Shown here: in pieces, positions 1 to 12,000 of the stretch
Position numbering within the stretch: the first letter of the stretch is position 1
Layout of the letters: every line of letters begins with the position of its first letter
From: Amoebophrya sp. A120
Taxonomy: Eukaryota > Sar > Dinophyceae > Syndiniales > Amoebophryaceae
Assembly: GCA_905178155.1 (NCBI GenBank)
Contig: CAJINV010000015.1
Location: forward strand, 672,387 to 736,386
Direction of reading: 5' to 3'
Length of the DNA: 64,000 bases
Program-made: the position numbers and the translations under genes
Notes under the pieces: model-generated
The model's input: the letters and a program-made list of their open reading frames with translations, nothing else
The model's database searches: none
What the model was told of the DNA's origin: nothing

Positions 1-3000
1 TCGGACCCGTCGGGGGAAGACTGGACCATTTTCCGCATCTTCTGCTTAGCCTTCGGCTTCTTGCTGGATTTGTCACCATCCTATCAAATGCAAACATGTC
101 TGCTGGGTCTGGAAGATTCTGAGACTTGCTCATGCACGTTTTGCATGAGCCATTGTGTCTGTGATGTAAGCCCTAGGTAGCATCACAGATTTTTCGAGGG
201 GTTATTTCTGCATATTCCGCATGACAAATGCTCTCTCCGCATAGCACCAATTAGACTCCTTTTGCTGGTCATGCAATACAGATCTTCTTCGAATCCAAAT
301 GCAGCATCACAAGTTTACACCCTACTTCCAGATACAGACATGCTTGCATTCGATACATCCTCGTCGTCCTCGTCGCTCATCGAGGATTGCAACGGGGTGT
401 CGTCTATCCTGTGCAAAAGTATCGCACTCGTATTGCAATCACGCATTACAAATCTTTTTCTTGAGGCAGATCAGCATTACAAAATTTCTTCCTCATGCTG
501 AGGAAATTTGTAATGCATTTATACGAGTACGATACTTTTGCAGTTCATATCGTTCTTCGTTTTTTTCTTCGCGGCGGGTTTTTTCTTCGGCTTCGCGTTG
601 GAAGTCGAATCACCGTCGTCACGGTCCAAAAACTCCCTTATCAAGTACAAAAACGTCGTCCCCAGTGCCCCAGACTTATCATGCAAATGCGCAATGACAA
701 GAATGTTTGTAATGCGCAGCTCCATGAGAGGCATTTTCAGTCGTGTTTTGGAATTTGTAATGCTGTGCACAGGTTGACAAGATGACTTTCTCATGCAACT
801 TTGCTTGCTAACCTCCAGCACTACATTACAGAGGCGGTTTTGTCATGTGCAACTCCCAAAACTTGGCGACTTGTCTAGCAGATTTCCCATCTTGACTACG
901 GGGCGGGGACGTTTTTCCTCGGGGTATCCCCGTCAAACATGTCATCATCCTCGTTCAGCTTCAACTTTCCGTTTTTTTTCGGCGCTTTCTTCAACCCTTT
1001 CGCTGAGACCGCCACCGCCGGCGCGACTTTTCCCTCCTCCTCGGAAAGACCGTCGTCGTTATCACCACCTTTTTCTTTTTTCGGCGGTGGTTTAGTACCT
1101 CGCTTTTGATGTTCCTTCTTCAGCTTCGCCACGCGCTCCTGTTTCTTCGCGTACCCTCCGCAAAGCTTCAAGTGTTCTCGTCGCTTTTTTTTATTTTTCA
1201 GTTGCTTGTTCATCAAATTGTCTTTGTCATCTTCTTGAAAGTGCAACTTTTTCCCGACTGCCTTCTGGAATTCTTTCAATTTTTTGAAATTTTCCGAGTT
1301 GTGGTGGTGGCCTGCTGCTGCTGCTGCGTCGTCATCGGAGGAGAAATCCGTTTCGATTTCCGAAGAGTCAAAGCTGAGGGAGGAACTGTTATCCGAGTAC
1401 CCCTTCGGCTCCTCTCGCCACCGCCCGACCTGTTCCTTATCGGAATCTTCTTCCGAAGAGTACTCGATCATTCCCGTCATGTCAATGTTGTTTTGCCAGT
1501 TTTTCTATGAACTGCAAAAGTATCGCACTGGTAGTAATTGCAGTCATGCAATCCTTTTCTTTGGGTAAATCCGCATTGCAAATTTCTTATTTTTTATTTC
1601 TTATGCTGAGAAAATTTGTAATGCATTTATACGAGTACGATACTTTTGCAATGCATATTTTCTTGTGTTTCGCCATGATCGACTGGTAGACGCGCTCGGG
1701 TTCTTCTTTTTTGTCCGCGATAGAGAAGTATGAAGTGCAAAAATGTCTGGGTCTGGAAGATTCTGAGACTTGTCATGTGTTAGGCAAGATATGAAATCCA
1801 CCAGGATCATAAGCCAAGCAAATTCCCTACGACCTAAATTGAATGCTCATTGAAATCAGGCTCTAAATTTGTCGTTCAAATTTGGATCCAATGTGAAATC
1901 AGCATGTTCATACAAATGAACCAAAAATGAAGTTCATTCTAAACCCACTCTGTAAGCTAGTGATGATCAACGATGGTTGATCGGATTTCTCATAAATTTA
2001 GGGTGATTAGAACAAATTTGAACTTTCATGTTTACCCCCTTGACTGAGACGTCAGAAATTGTGTGTTGTTTGGAACCCTAAATTTTTCCCCACAGGCTGT
2101 GACGATAGTCACCATAGATTGATTGCGACTAAGAAACACTGAATCCCACCTAGATTCTGTTTGACATGCAAGATGGCCAGTGTTCACACCGCCCGCGTTT
2201 CTTCGTCGTTGATTGTCTTCACACCGTGAAAATTCGGTTGACATCATGCACGTTTTGCATCGGCCATGATGTCTGTGATGCATGCCATAGCATCACAGAC
2301 TTTTTACGTTAGAGAAAACTGTCCCCACTACCCCGGTTTTCCCCAAATCAAAAATTTTTTTATGAACTGACGCAACAACACGGCCACCGGCCGCGCAGTC
2401 CGCCCGGATAGTGTCCGCTAGTGGATCTTCTTCGCGGATACTTTCTGAGGCTGTTACGTATGCAATGAGGCAAGCGGGATAGCGGCGCGCAAAAGTCGGC
2501 GCATGAGCTGACGGGGCAACAAGCTTTGTGGATGTGTGTAGCTACTTCGGCCCCATCCGCGCGCGGGCTACTGCAACGCGGCCCCGCCACACTGGCCGCG
2601 CCCAACTTCTGAGGCTCCGGCCTCACCGTTTCCCTGGGGGTCGTGCGTGCGTACCTTTTCGGGAGGTTTCTGGTGCTCGTTTTGGTGGCCGAAAGTGCGT
2701 AGATAGCTGCTTAGGGCCGAAATCCCCAGCATACGTTTTTTTTCTCGCCAGCGTGTCCGAACATGCACTCAGGGAAACGGTGCCGGCCAGCCTCAAGCGG
2801 AGAAGACAGGTCCGCGGCAAGGGGCATTGCGTTCAGCCTTAGGTGGCCGGGGGGCGGGTCTGGCATGGGCGCCTTGCCCAGGGCGTTGCCTCGCGGGCCC
2901 CGAGCTGCTTGCGCCCCAAAAAGCCGGGCAAGGCGTGCAGTGTCTTTGAGTCCAGCAACACACTTGGGGGAGCGGGCTCCGGTCTGGCCATTCGCGGCGC

Positions 3001-6000
3001 AGGTCGCTTGCGAAGGGCCCGCCCTGCTTACAATTGGATCGAAAAAAAAAAATTGTCTTTGGGGAAAACCGGGGTAGTGGGGACAGTTTTCCCTACCGTA
3101 CTTTTTGAGGCCTTCGTGATACCAATTCCGCATGACAAATGCCCTCTCCGCGTAGCCAAAATTGCATCCCCTTTGCTGGTCATGCAATACAGATTTTTTT
3201 GGAATCCAAATGCAGCATCAGAAATTCGGATTCTTCCAGACCCAGACATTTTTACATTTGATAAGAAGTCCGCTTCTTCCATGTACCGGTCTTGGTTTTT
3301 CACGCAATTTTTTATCACAAGAAAAACTGTTATACGTTAACGGTTTTCATCACAGATTGCAGTCATGCATCACAAACGTAGCCCAATCTGCATGCTATGC
3401 ATGACAAATTTTTTAGCCACGTTTAGTGATGCATTGCTGCGTCACGAATTCCGTTTTTATCAACGTAGTTAGCACTTTCTTTATTTTCCTGTGATATCTT
3501 CCAACGCGTGCTGATACTTTTCCGCGGGCCGCTTGTAGTCTAAAAACGGGAGCATGGCCTTCGTGTTGTCGGTCAGCTGCGTCCATTTTTTGTAGAGTTC
3601 TTCCCTTTTCTGCTCTTCCTCCGCCCGTTCCTCGGCTGTCATGTGCTCGTAGATGAGACATTTCCACTTCGCGGATTATCAAAACGAAAACATGTCTGGG
3701 TCTGGAAACTTGTGATGCTAATCCTAATTTATGAATTGATGTAGTGGGGACACTGCAATAGGCAGCCAGGCATGACAAGCTTCTGGGCTCCTTTGTGTTT
3801 CGCTTTCCGCATGACAAACTACATTTTTGCATGACAGGCAAGAGGCGCTTTTCCTGCTCACGCATTACAGGTTCGAGAATCACGTGGGACAAGCATGACA
3901 AACTTGCATTCTTCCTGACACAGACATATTTGCAGTTGATACAGCGTTGTACTCCGCAATTTTCTCCTCCTCCCGCATGTAATGCATTGCAAAAATATCA
4001 TACTAGTCTAAACTGCATCACAAACAATTTTTGCAAGAGGAAAAGTGAAATTTGTAATGCTGATTTACCAGAGGTAGGAGATTTGCCATGCATGACTGCA
4101 ATCAGTAAGTACGAGTATGACACTTTTGCAGTGCATATACGTTCTTTTCAAACAGCACGTTCTCAATATCCTGTTCCTTCTCGTTTTCCCGCTGCTTCTC
4201 GACGAAAAAGTTGTGCTCGGACCCAATTTGCTCGATTTTCAGCAGTTCGATCTGCAGCCAGACGCAGATGTTGAAGCAATACGAGGCGTGTCGCAAAGCC
4301 GCGAACTTCTCGTGATCCGGCAAAGCTTCATCCAACACCGTGCTCGGGTCGCCGTCACACGTGGCGGTCAACATCTGCCGCTGAAAATTCTCCCAAATCT
4401 CGTTTTCGCCGGTGATTTTCGAGAGATTTTGGGCGTGCGCGACATCGGCTTTCATCTTTTTGAAGGGGTTGTTGCTGTCAAAATCGTTTTCGTGGTTCAT
4501 GAAGGCGAGCTTATGGAAAGAAAAAAGTTTGTCACAGTCACCAACTTGCAGGCTTTGCATTACAAATTTTTTTAGCATCACAAGTTTTCCTTGTATTGCA
4601 GAAACACTAGGGAAATCCCCTATGAAGCTTGGCTGTCATGCATTTTTACGCATGGCAGCCAGTTTTGTATTGCAAAAATGCGCATGAGTGATCGTGACGA
4701 CCTTTTTTTGTTTGCTAGAGCTGCTCGTTGTTGTATTGTTGCCGGAGGAATTCCCGCACCCGCTTGGCCTGAATCAGATTCTCCTTCTCCATATGGATGT
4801 GTCAGGTTTGAAATCGACAAAGTTGAAATGACTTGTAATGCATAAAATCGATACCAGTTGGAAGCCCAATTTCTAAGCGGTGCATGACAAATTTCGGCGC
4901 CGTATAAATCCAGTTTGTCATGCTGTTTAGGGACAGAAGGCGTCTTCTATCATGCTGCTTTACTAGCATCTCCGTCGCAGACCCACAACAGGCTGGCAGT
5001 CGGCTTCGCTTGCCATCCCTACAAGAGAGGCACTTTATGCCTTGCATTTTATGCATGATAAATTATTTCGACTTTGACGATTTCAATCCTGACGCTTCCA
5101 TACTCCACCATTCCCAAATACTCGCGGAACCGAGTCGCCTTCTCCTCGTTGCTGTACGTTTGCTGCCGTGGGTATCAACAGGAAATGATTTTTTTTTCCC
5201 GCGCACGTGGTTGTACACGTGCAGCCTCTGCATGACAAGACTTGCCTCCGAAGATGATCCTAGTCAGCGTGACAAGTGTAGTTCTTACATCTTCACGCTA
5301 GCCTGCTGGCGAGACAAATAACTTGTGATGCATTTGCTTGTACGCGGGCGGGGAAATAGTATTAAAATTGGATTTTTGCATAGCTGGCCGTCCTGCCGGC
5401 CCCTTAGCTCCGGGACGGGTTCCGGGACATCGGCCATGACGATCGTGTCGACCTTTTTCAGCAAATCCTCCGTGAGGTCTTCTTCTTCCCATCTTTTGTA
5501 TTCTTCATCCGTATCGGGGTCTTCGGATTCCTTCCCTTCCCAAGAATACTCCGACATCTCTTCCGTCTCTATCCTGAGTAAAAGCGCCCCCACCTCATAG
5601 CCCAGATGGGAAATCTGCAAGACAAATCAACAAGCTTTCGCTGTTGCGCACGACAAGCTTGGCCTCGACGTCGCACGAGCGTAATGCTGTTTAGCTACTT
5701 CAAGAGCATCACAGAGCTAGCATATCATGCTTATTGGAGCATGACAAATTCCGAAACACGACGAGAAAACGCTTCTCATGGGGCTCCGCATGAGAAACAT
5801 TTTCAGCGTGCAAAGTTGCACGACAACTACGGGGCGGGAGTGTTTTTACTCAGGATAGTCTCCTTCAAATATTGACACTCCCGCTCAAAATCCTCGAACA
5901 GCCGCCGCTCGATTTCGTGGCGGCGCGGTTGCACCGGTATGCATTGCAAAAGTATCGCAGTATCAATTCCAATTGCAGTCATGCATTACAAATCTCGTTC

Positions 6001-9000
6001 CCAAGGCAAATCAGCATGACTAATTGCATTTCTCATGCTGAGCGAATTTGTATTGCAATTACTACTAGCAGGATACTTTTGCAGTTCATAACCGGCTTTA
6101 AAGGTTCGGTCAGCGCTTTCTGCATCACTTTCTCCTTCAAATTCAGGTATTTGTACTTCTCGAAGATATGGAAGCGTCAGGTTTGAAATCGTCAAAGTTG
6201 AAATAATTTGTAATGCATAAAATGCGATACAGAAAGTGACTCTATTGCAGAGGACCCACGGAAGGCAGATTACAGCCCTGGCAAGGGTCAAAAGTTGGAC
6301 TGCTAACTAGCATGACAGAAGGCAGCTCTTTTGCCCTACACCGCATGACAGACTCGCTTTCAGGACCGGGAAAATTTGTCATGCACCGACTACAAACTGT
6401 AGGTCTAACTGGTATCCGTTTTATGCATGACAAACTATTCCAACTTTGACGATTTCAAACCTGACACATCCATAGAAGAGGTACAGGTCTTTGTCGCTCT
6501 CGATCTGCTTCAAACAAACCGCTTGCTGCTCTTCTGTGGTGTAGTTTTCGTTGTTTTTCTATGCAAGACAAATTTATTCCCGCACATGCACAAAATGCAT
6601 GACAAACTTCGCTACCACATTGGGGTGTCAAACTTGTCATGCTGACTAAGATTGAAGGCAAGTTTTGTCATGCAGGAACAGCACTTGTAACACTGTGCGG
6701 GAACTTTACTGTGGGTATTTTTCCAAACACGTCGATGTTGGTCTGGGCCAGGATCTATCCTGTGCAAAAGTATCGCACTCGTAGTTGTAATTGCAGTCAT
6801 GCATTACAAATCTTTGTCTTAAGGTAAATCCACATTACAAACTTTATTTCTCATGCTGAGGAAATTTATAATGCAATCTTTTTTTTTTTTCTAAACTCTT
6901 CGCGCTTGGCTTTTCTTTTCTTTTGTTCTTTTTCTTTTTGATTTTCTTTTTTTTTTTTTGATTTTCTTTTTTATTTTTTTGATTTTCTTCGTTTTGGATT
7001 TTCTTTTTTTTTGATTTTCTTTTTCTGATTTTTTCAGCCACTGCGCAAAAAGCGGTCTATACTAGTACGATACTTTGCACTGCATACGGTCAACTGTCGA
7101 TTTTTCTTGTCCGGGTGGACGGAGCCAAAACCCAGGTTCGAGTCCACGATCGGAACGAGTTGGGTAGAAGCCTCATCGGTAGTAGAGCTCGTAGTGGAGG
7201 ACAGCACGACTGCGCCGCCACTAGACTGGTGGCTCCTCGAGGAAACTACCGGAACGAGAGCAGTCGTCGTTGCCGGCTTCTGCATCCAGGTTTTGCCTGC
7301 GTCGGTGGTTTTTGTCGTCGAGCTCGAAACAAGTACTCCACCAGTAGACGCAGAAACCACATCTTCGCTATCGACGTCCATAGGAATGGCTACGTCGTCT
7401 ATTCTTGTTCCTTCCCCCGCTTTGTCGTCGGAAAGGGCCGGAGCATTCATTTCGTTTCCACCCTCTTCAGCACCACATTTCAACTTTCTCATGTAACCGC
7501 TGTCCGCAAACGCGTCGAGGTGCGAAATGTTCACAAGCCCGTTTTGTTCTCTTCGCGCGAGAGTCTTGCTTCTCGGGGTCAGTTGCTGTTTTTGCTGGTC
7601 CATTTGATTGTTCTGCTTTTCGTCGCCAGACGATAATTCGTCCCCGGAGCCACTAAAGTTCCCCGATGAACAACTTCCGCTGTCACTAGACGTTTCAAAA
7701 ACGTCAGCAGGAACATCTTCTTTAGTGCCGCCAAGAACAGCAGTAGCTGTACCAGCAGAACAACTGCGACCACCAGCAGAACAAGTTTTCATCGATTCCG
7801 GTGCGTTGTGCTCCTCACGTAGCTGCTGGATGATAAAACCATCCACTGAGTTCTCCTTTAACATGTACTTCTCGAACTTTTCTTTTTTCCCCGATGATTT
7901 CCTCTTCGTCTTCTGATCGACATGATCCGTGAGCATTTTCACGTCCCCCTCCTCCGACGTGATTTTCTTATCGGGAAGATGAGTTTCAATTTCCCTCCGC
8001 TTCAGCAGATTCTGATATTTCCCCTGTTCCACCAAAACCTTTTCCACCACCCACTCCTGATCCTCCAGCGCGTACGGTTTGTCTTTCTCCCCCTGCCCGT
8101 GCTGTTCCTATCAAATGCAAAAGTGTCTGGGTCTGGAATGTTGCCAGGTTTGTCATGCATGTTTTGCATGACTCCTGACGTCTGTGATTGATGCCCTAGC
8201 ATCACAGATTTTGTGAGGGCTTTCTGATGCCTATGCCGCATGAGAAATGCCCTCTCGCCGGGGCAAAAACTGGACCGCTTTTGCTGTTCATGCAATACAG
8301 ATTTTTGTAGCATCCAAATGCAGCATCACAAGTTCGCATCCTTCCAGACCCAGACATTTTTGCAGTTCATAGTTCCGACCAGGACTCGATCTCGCCCATC
8401 ACCGGCTGCTGCAGGCGGTCGCTGTGGACCGCTTCTAGCTTTATGGAAGCGTCAGGTTTGAAATCGTCAAAGTTGAAATAATTTCTCATGCATAAAATGC
8501 ATGACCCGAGGCACGTGTGTTGCAGAGCAGGCAAGTGAGGCCGATTGCGATTGTAAGCCTGTTTGGGTTTACAGCTCGAGCTGCTAAAGTAGCATGAGAA
8601 AACCGGCGCTCTTTGCCTAAGCAGCATGACAAACTGGATTTAGGGACCACCGAAATTCGTCATGCGCCACTTAGAAACTGGGTTCCAACTGGCATCCATT
8701 TTATGCATGACAATTTTTTTCAACTTTGTCGATTTCAAGTCTGACACATCCATAAGCTTGTCGAAGTTTCTGAAGGCTTTCTCCACGATGTGCGGCGGGT
8801 AGAGATTTAGGAGTTTGTCCTTCAGCGCCTGTTTCATTTCCTTCCGCTCTTGTTCCGCGTCCACGATGTGCTTTTCGTACATCGGTTGGTAACCGTTCGG
8901 GTAGGCGATTTTCGTCGTATTATCCTCGTTGAGCTTCTGGTACATGGAGCAACCCTGCTCCGAGTTCACTAATAACTGCTTTCGAATTTCAAATTCCTTG

Positions 9001-12000
9001 TACTGTTCGTGACACTGCTCGCTGTGGCAGAATTTCTGGTCTTCCGGATTGGGTAGAAACGCTTTGGTCCAAAGCATCTCCCGTAGCTTGTTGATGGTGC
9101 GCTGCACCGTGCCCAGATTTTTCTTCGCGTCGTCCGTCATGAGCAAAGTGTTCCAGACATGATTGCCACCGAGAAGATGGAGCATGGAGTTCTGCTGGGA
9201 AGCAACATTTTCACCGTCTTCATGATCTGCGACAGAATCTTCATCGTCCTGCTCTTTCTTGAAAACGCTCGGGAACATGGTATCCGAGTACTGCTCCTCC
9301 ACCGGTCCTCCTGGTTCTACTTTTTCCACTGTTAATTTTGCTTTCAACTTCTCCATCTGCATTTGCACCAGCTTCCCCACCTGCAGGTCCAAGTTGCTTA
9401 GTGACTCTTCAGTGGAAAACGCCGGGCGCCGTGCGACAGATGTTGGATCAAGAACTACATCATCTGCAGCAGTTGCCGACGTTTTGTCTTCGTAAAAATC
9501 GGGAATCAACTTCGTCAAATTCTGGCTCCACTCGTAATCCTGTAGGGAGTACAAAGCCTCTTGTAGCTGCTCGAGCGGCGTGCCTGTATTCGAGAAATTC
9601 TCAGACACGCCGTTCACGTTCTTGAAAGTACCCTGCTCGTAAATGGTTTTAGAATTCTCTTTCTCGCCACCTTCCACGGCACTCATTTTGTAGTTCCCTG
9701 CAGCTTTCCTTTCCAACTTTTCGTTCTCTTTCACCAAGAAGTTCTTCTCCTGCGTCTTCAAATTTTCGTACACTTCCCGGCCAAATTGCTCAATCAGAAA
9801 TCCGCACTTCTCATCGGAATGCTCCAGCGCCGCGGCAAAATGCTTCATCCCCGCTTCCGGAACCACCGTACCCAACAGCTCGAACATGCGACGGAGCTTC
9901 TTGATGTAAATGTTCATTTGCTCCTTTTTGTGCTGCTTCAGAGAGTTTAGCTTCTCCACGTATTCATTCGTTACCGTTTCTTCGTACTCCTTTTTCAGCG
10001 CCTCGGCCTGTTTTTCCTTCCGCTCCAAGTACCAGGGAATCATTAGGTCTGACAGATCCAGCAATCCTCGGATCTGTTTGTCGGTGGCTAAATCCCGTTC
10101 CGCCTTCACTGCGTCCACCGCTTCCTGCTCAAATTTCGTGAACGGCAAGATCGGTTGTTTGTACTTTGGGTCCATCACCCGCGGCCCGTAGACCTTCGTG
10201 GTGTGGTCGCCGTGATGCTCCGTGTCTAGGGTCGCAAGTACGACGTCAACCAAGTCTTGCTTGTTGTCTTTGTAGATCTTCGGCAACAGCCCCGTTTTCA
10301 AACCTGGAATTTCGATCAACCGTAAATCCTTCAAATCCTTGTCGTTCTGACACTCGTCGTAGAGCTTCTTGTCCTCCTGTTCGCGTTCAAATTTGTGGTA
10401 GTCGTTCCCCCCATAGGGGTACCGCTCCTTTTCCGGCGGGGGCGGGGCCGGTTGGCTCGGATCGGTGTTCTCGTCAAACTCCAGACTGATGACCCACGCG
10501 TAGTCGTTAATCGTTTGCAGCTCCCCGTTATACAGGTCCAGCGCGTACTGTGCCGCCTTAGCGTGATTTGAAACACGGAGTTGCAGAGCCGGGTTATCGA
10601 TCCGCGTGTTATCCATCGCCACAATGTAGGCCAGCGGGTCGTGTAGTCCGATCTTGTTCGTCACCTTCCGGCCGTAGTCCGCGAAGGCCTGGTATACAAT
10701 GTAAATTTCCCGTACTTACATGTACAAAATGCATGACATATTCTGCTAACTTGCAGTGTACCACTTGTCATGCTAGACTAGGATGGAAGGAAAGTTTTGT
10801 CATGCAGAGACTGCATTTGTACGTGTACGGGAAATTTACTGTGGATACCTGGTCCCGCATGCTGTAGCCGATCAGCCGGCCCTCGTTGTGGTTTTTGATG
10901 AAACCCTATCAAAATGAAAAATCCCCCCTCCCCATATCAAAACGAAGCTTCTGATGCTGGATTTGCGTACACAAATCAGGTTGGTATTGCAGGAAGACAC
11001 TGCGGCCAGATCCCCAGGCTAGGTCGGGGCGCATGGGTCTAGTTGTTCAGCATGGCAAACGGCTCCCCTTTAGGCCCAACAGCATGGCAAATCGCTTCCA
11101 CAATGGGGCGAAAGCCCCTGCCATTGTCTTCTTGCAAGACAAATATGATTTGCGACCTCAAATCAGCAACGCGAATTTTCGAAGTCATACCTTTTCAATA
11201 TGGGGAGGGGGGATGTTTCCTTTTGATAAACCCTCGTAGCAGGGAACGGTCGACAACTCGCCCGCGCCGGGAGCCTCGTCCATAGCCTGGATAAATTTCA
11301 GTTTGACGAGGAAGATTTTAGAAGTTTATTTGTATTGCACAGCGTGCAGCGTCGCTGGTGTTTCTCATGCGAGAGCTCATGAGATGAAACACCAGTGACA
11401 GAAAACGAGGGGAGCGCTGTGCAATTTTCTGTCATGCAGAATTCACATCAGACACGTGTCTGTTCTGTCTTCAACATGCGGAGCGTCCTACAACTTTATA
11501 CCTGTTCCTGCCACGGCAACATCCAGTCCTGGTCGTGGTTTTCCGGGTCGTTCCAGTACTCATCCGTTTTCCTCTGTTTCTCTTCGTCCGCCACTAAATT
11601 TATTTTCCTCGCCCACTCCACCCCTTCCAGCGCCTGAAAACTTTTTCCCCCTTCCGGGAGCAGCGCCAAAGCCTGCTGTCCCGCGTGGTTTTGCGCGTTG
11701 AAGATGTGTTTGTTATACGGGTCTGCGGTGTTTTCCACATTGAACAGATTTCCCGCCCGGTTGTTGGCGTCGGTGTGGACAATCTGCTGCCGCTTCTTGT
11801 GCGATAGTAATTTGTAATTCAAATTGGAACAACCTCCATTCGCGGGGGTCTGGTTGATTTTCAGCTTTTTCAACTGCACGGTCGGAATTTCGTTGTGCGA
11901 GTCCATGCACTGCAACCGTTCCTGGTCCTGGTTCAGGAAATTGCGGGAAACGGTGCTCAGCGCCTTCCCGGAAGTGACCATACTGTTGTCGGACCGCAAC

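Larger units (their letters stand above)
1729..3263. mobile_element. Introner, family A, enlarged by two nested insertions
   Basis: 1,535 bp with perfect AGAAG direct repeat. The family A body is split at about 1777 and 2305 by two separate insertions (listed). Removing all of it joins EEADF to SIADKK in frame. Confidence 0.85.

Noticed and set aside
1778-2243. Solo LTR, because of TG...CA tips and a 5-bp direct repeat
   Set aside because: No polypurine tract, primer site or other LTR copy is visible; the evidence is too thin for that call.
3481-3486. TAA after EDITGK as the stop of the giant gene
   Set aside because: It lies within the inverted-repeat end of an introner, and downstream exons continue as convincing coding sequence (NCVKNQDRYMEEADFSIADKK).
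4701-4722. TAG after NNEQL as a gene end
   Set aside because: The TAG falls at the border of an element with a perfect GAGCT repeat; removing it continues the frame.
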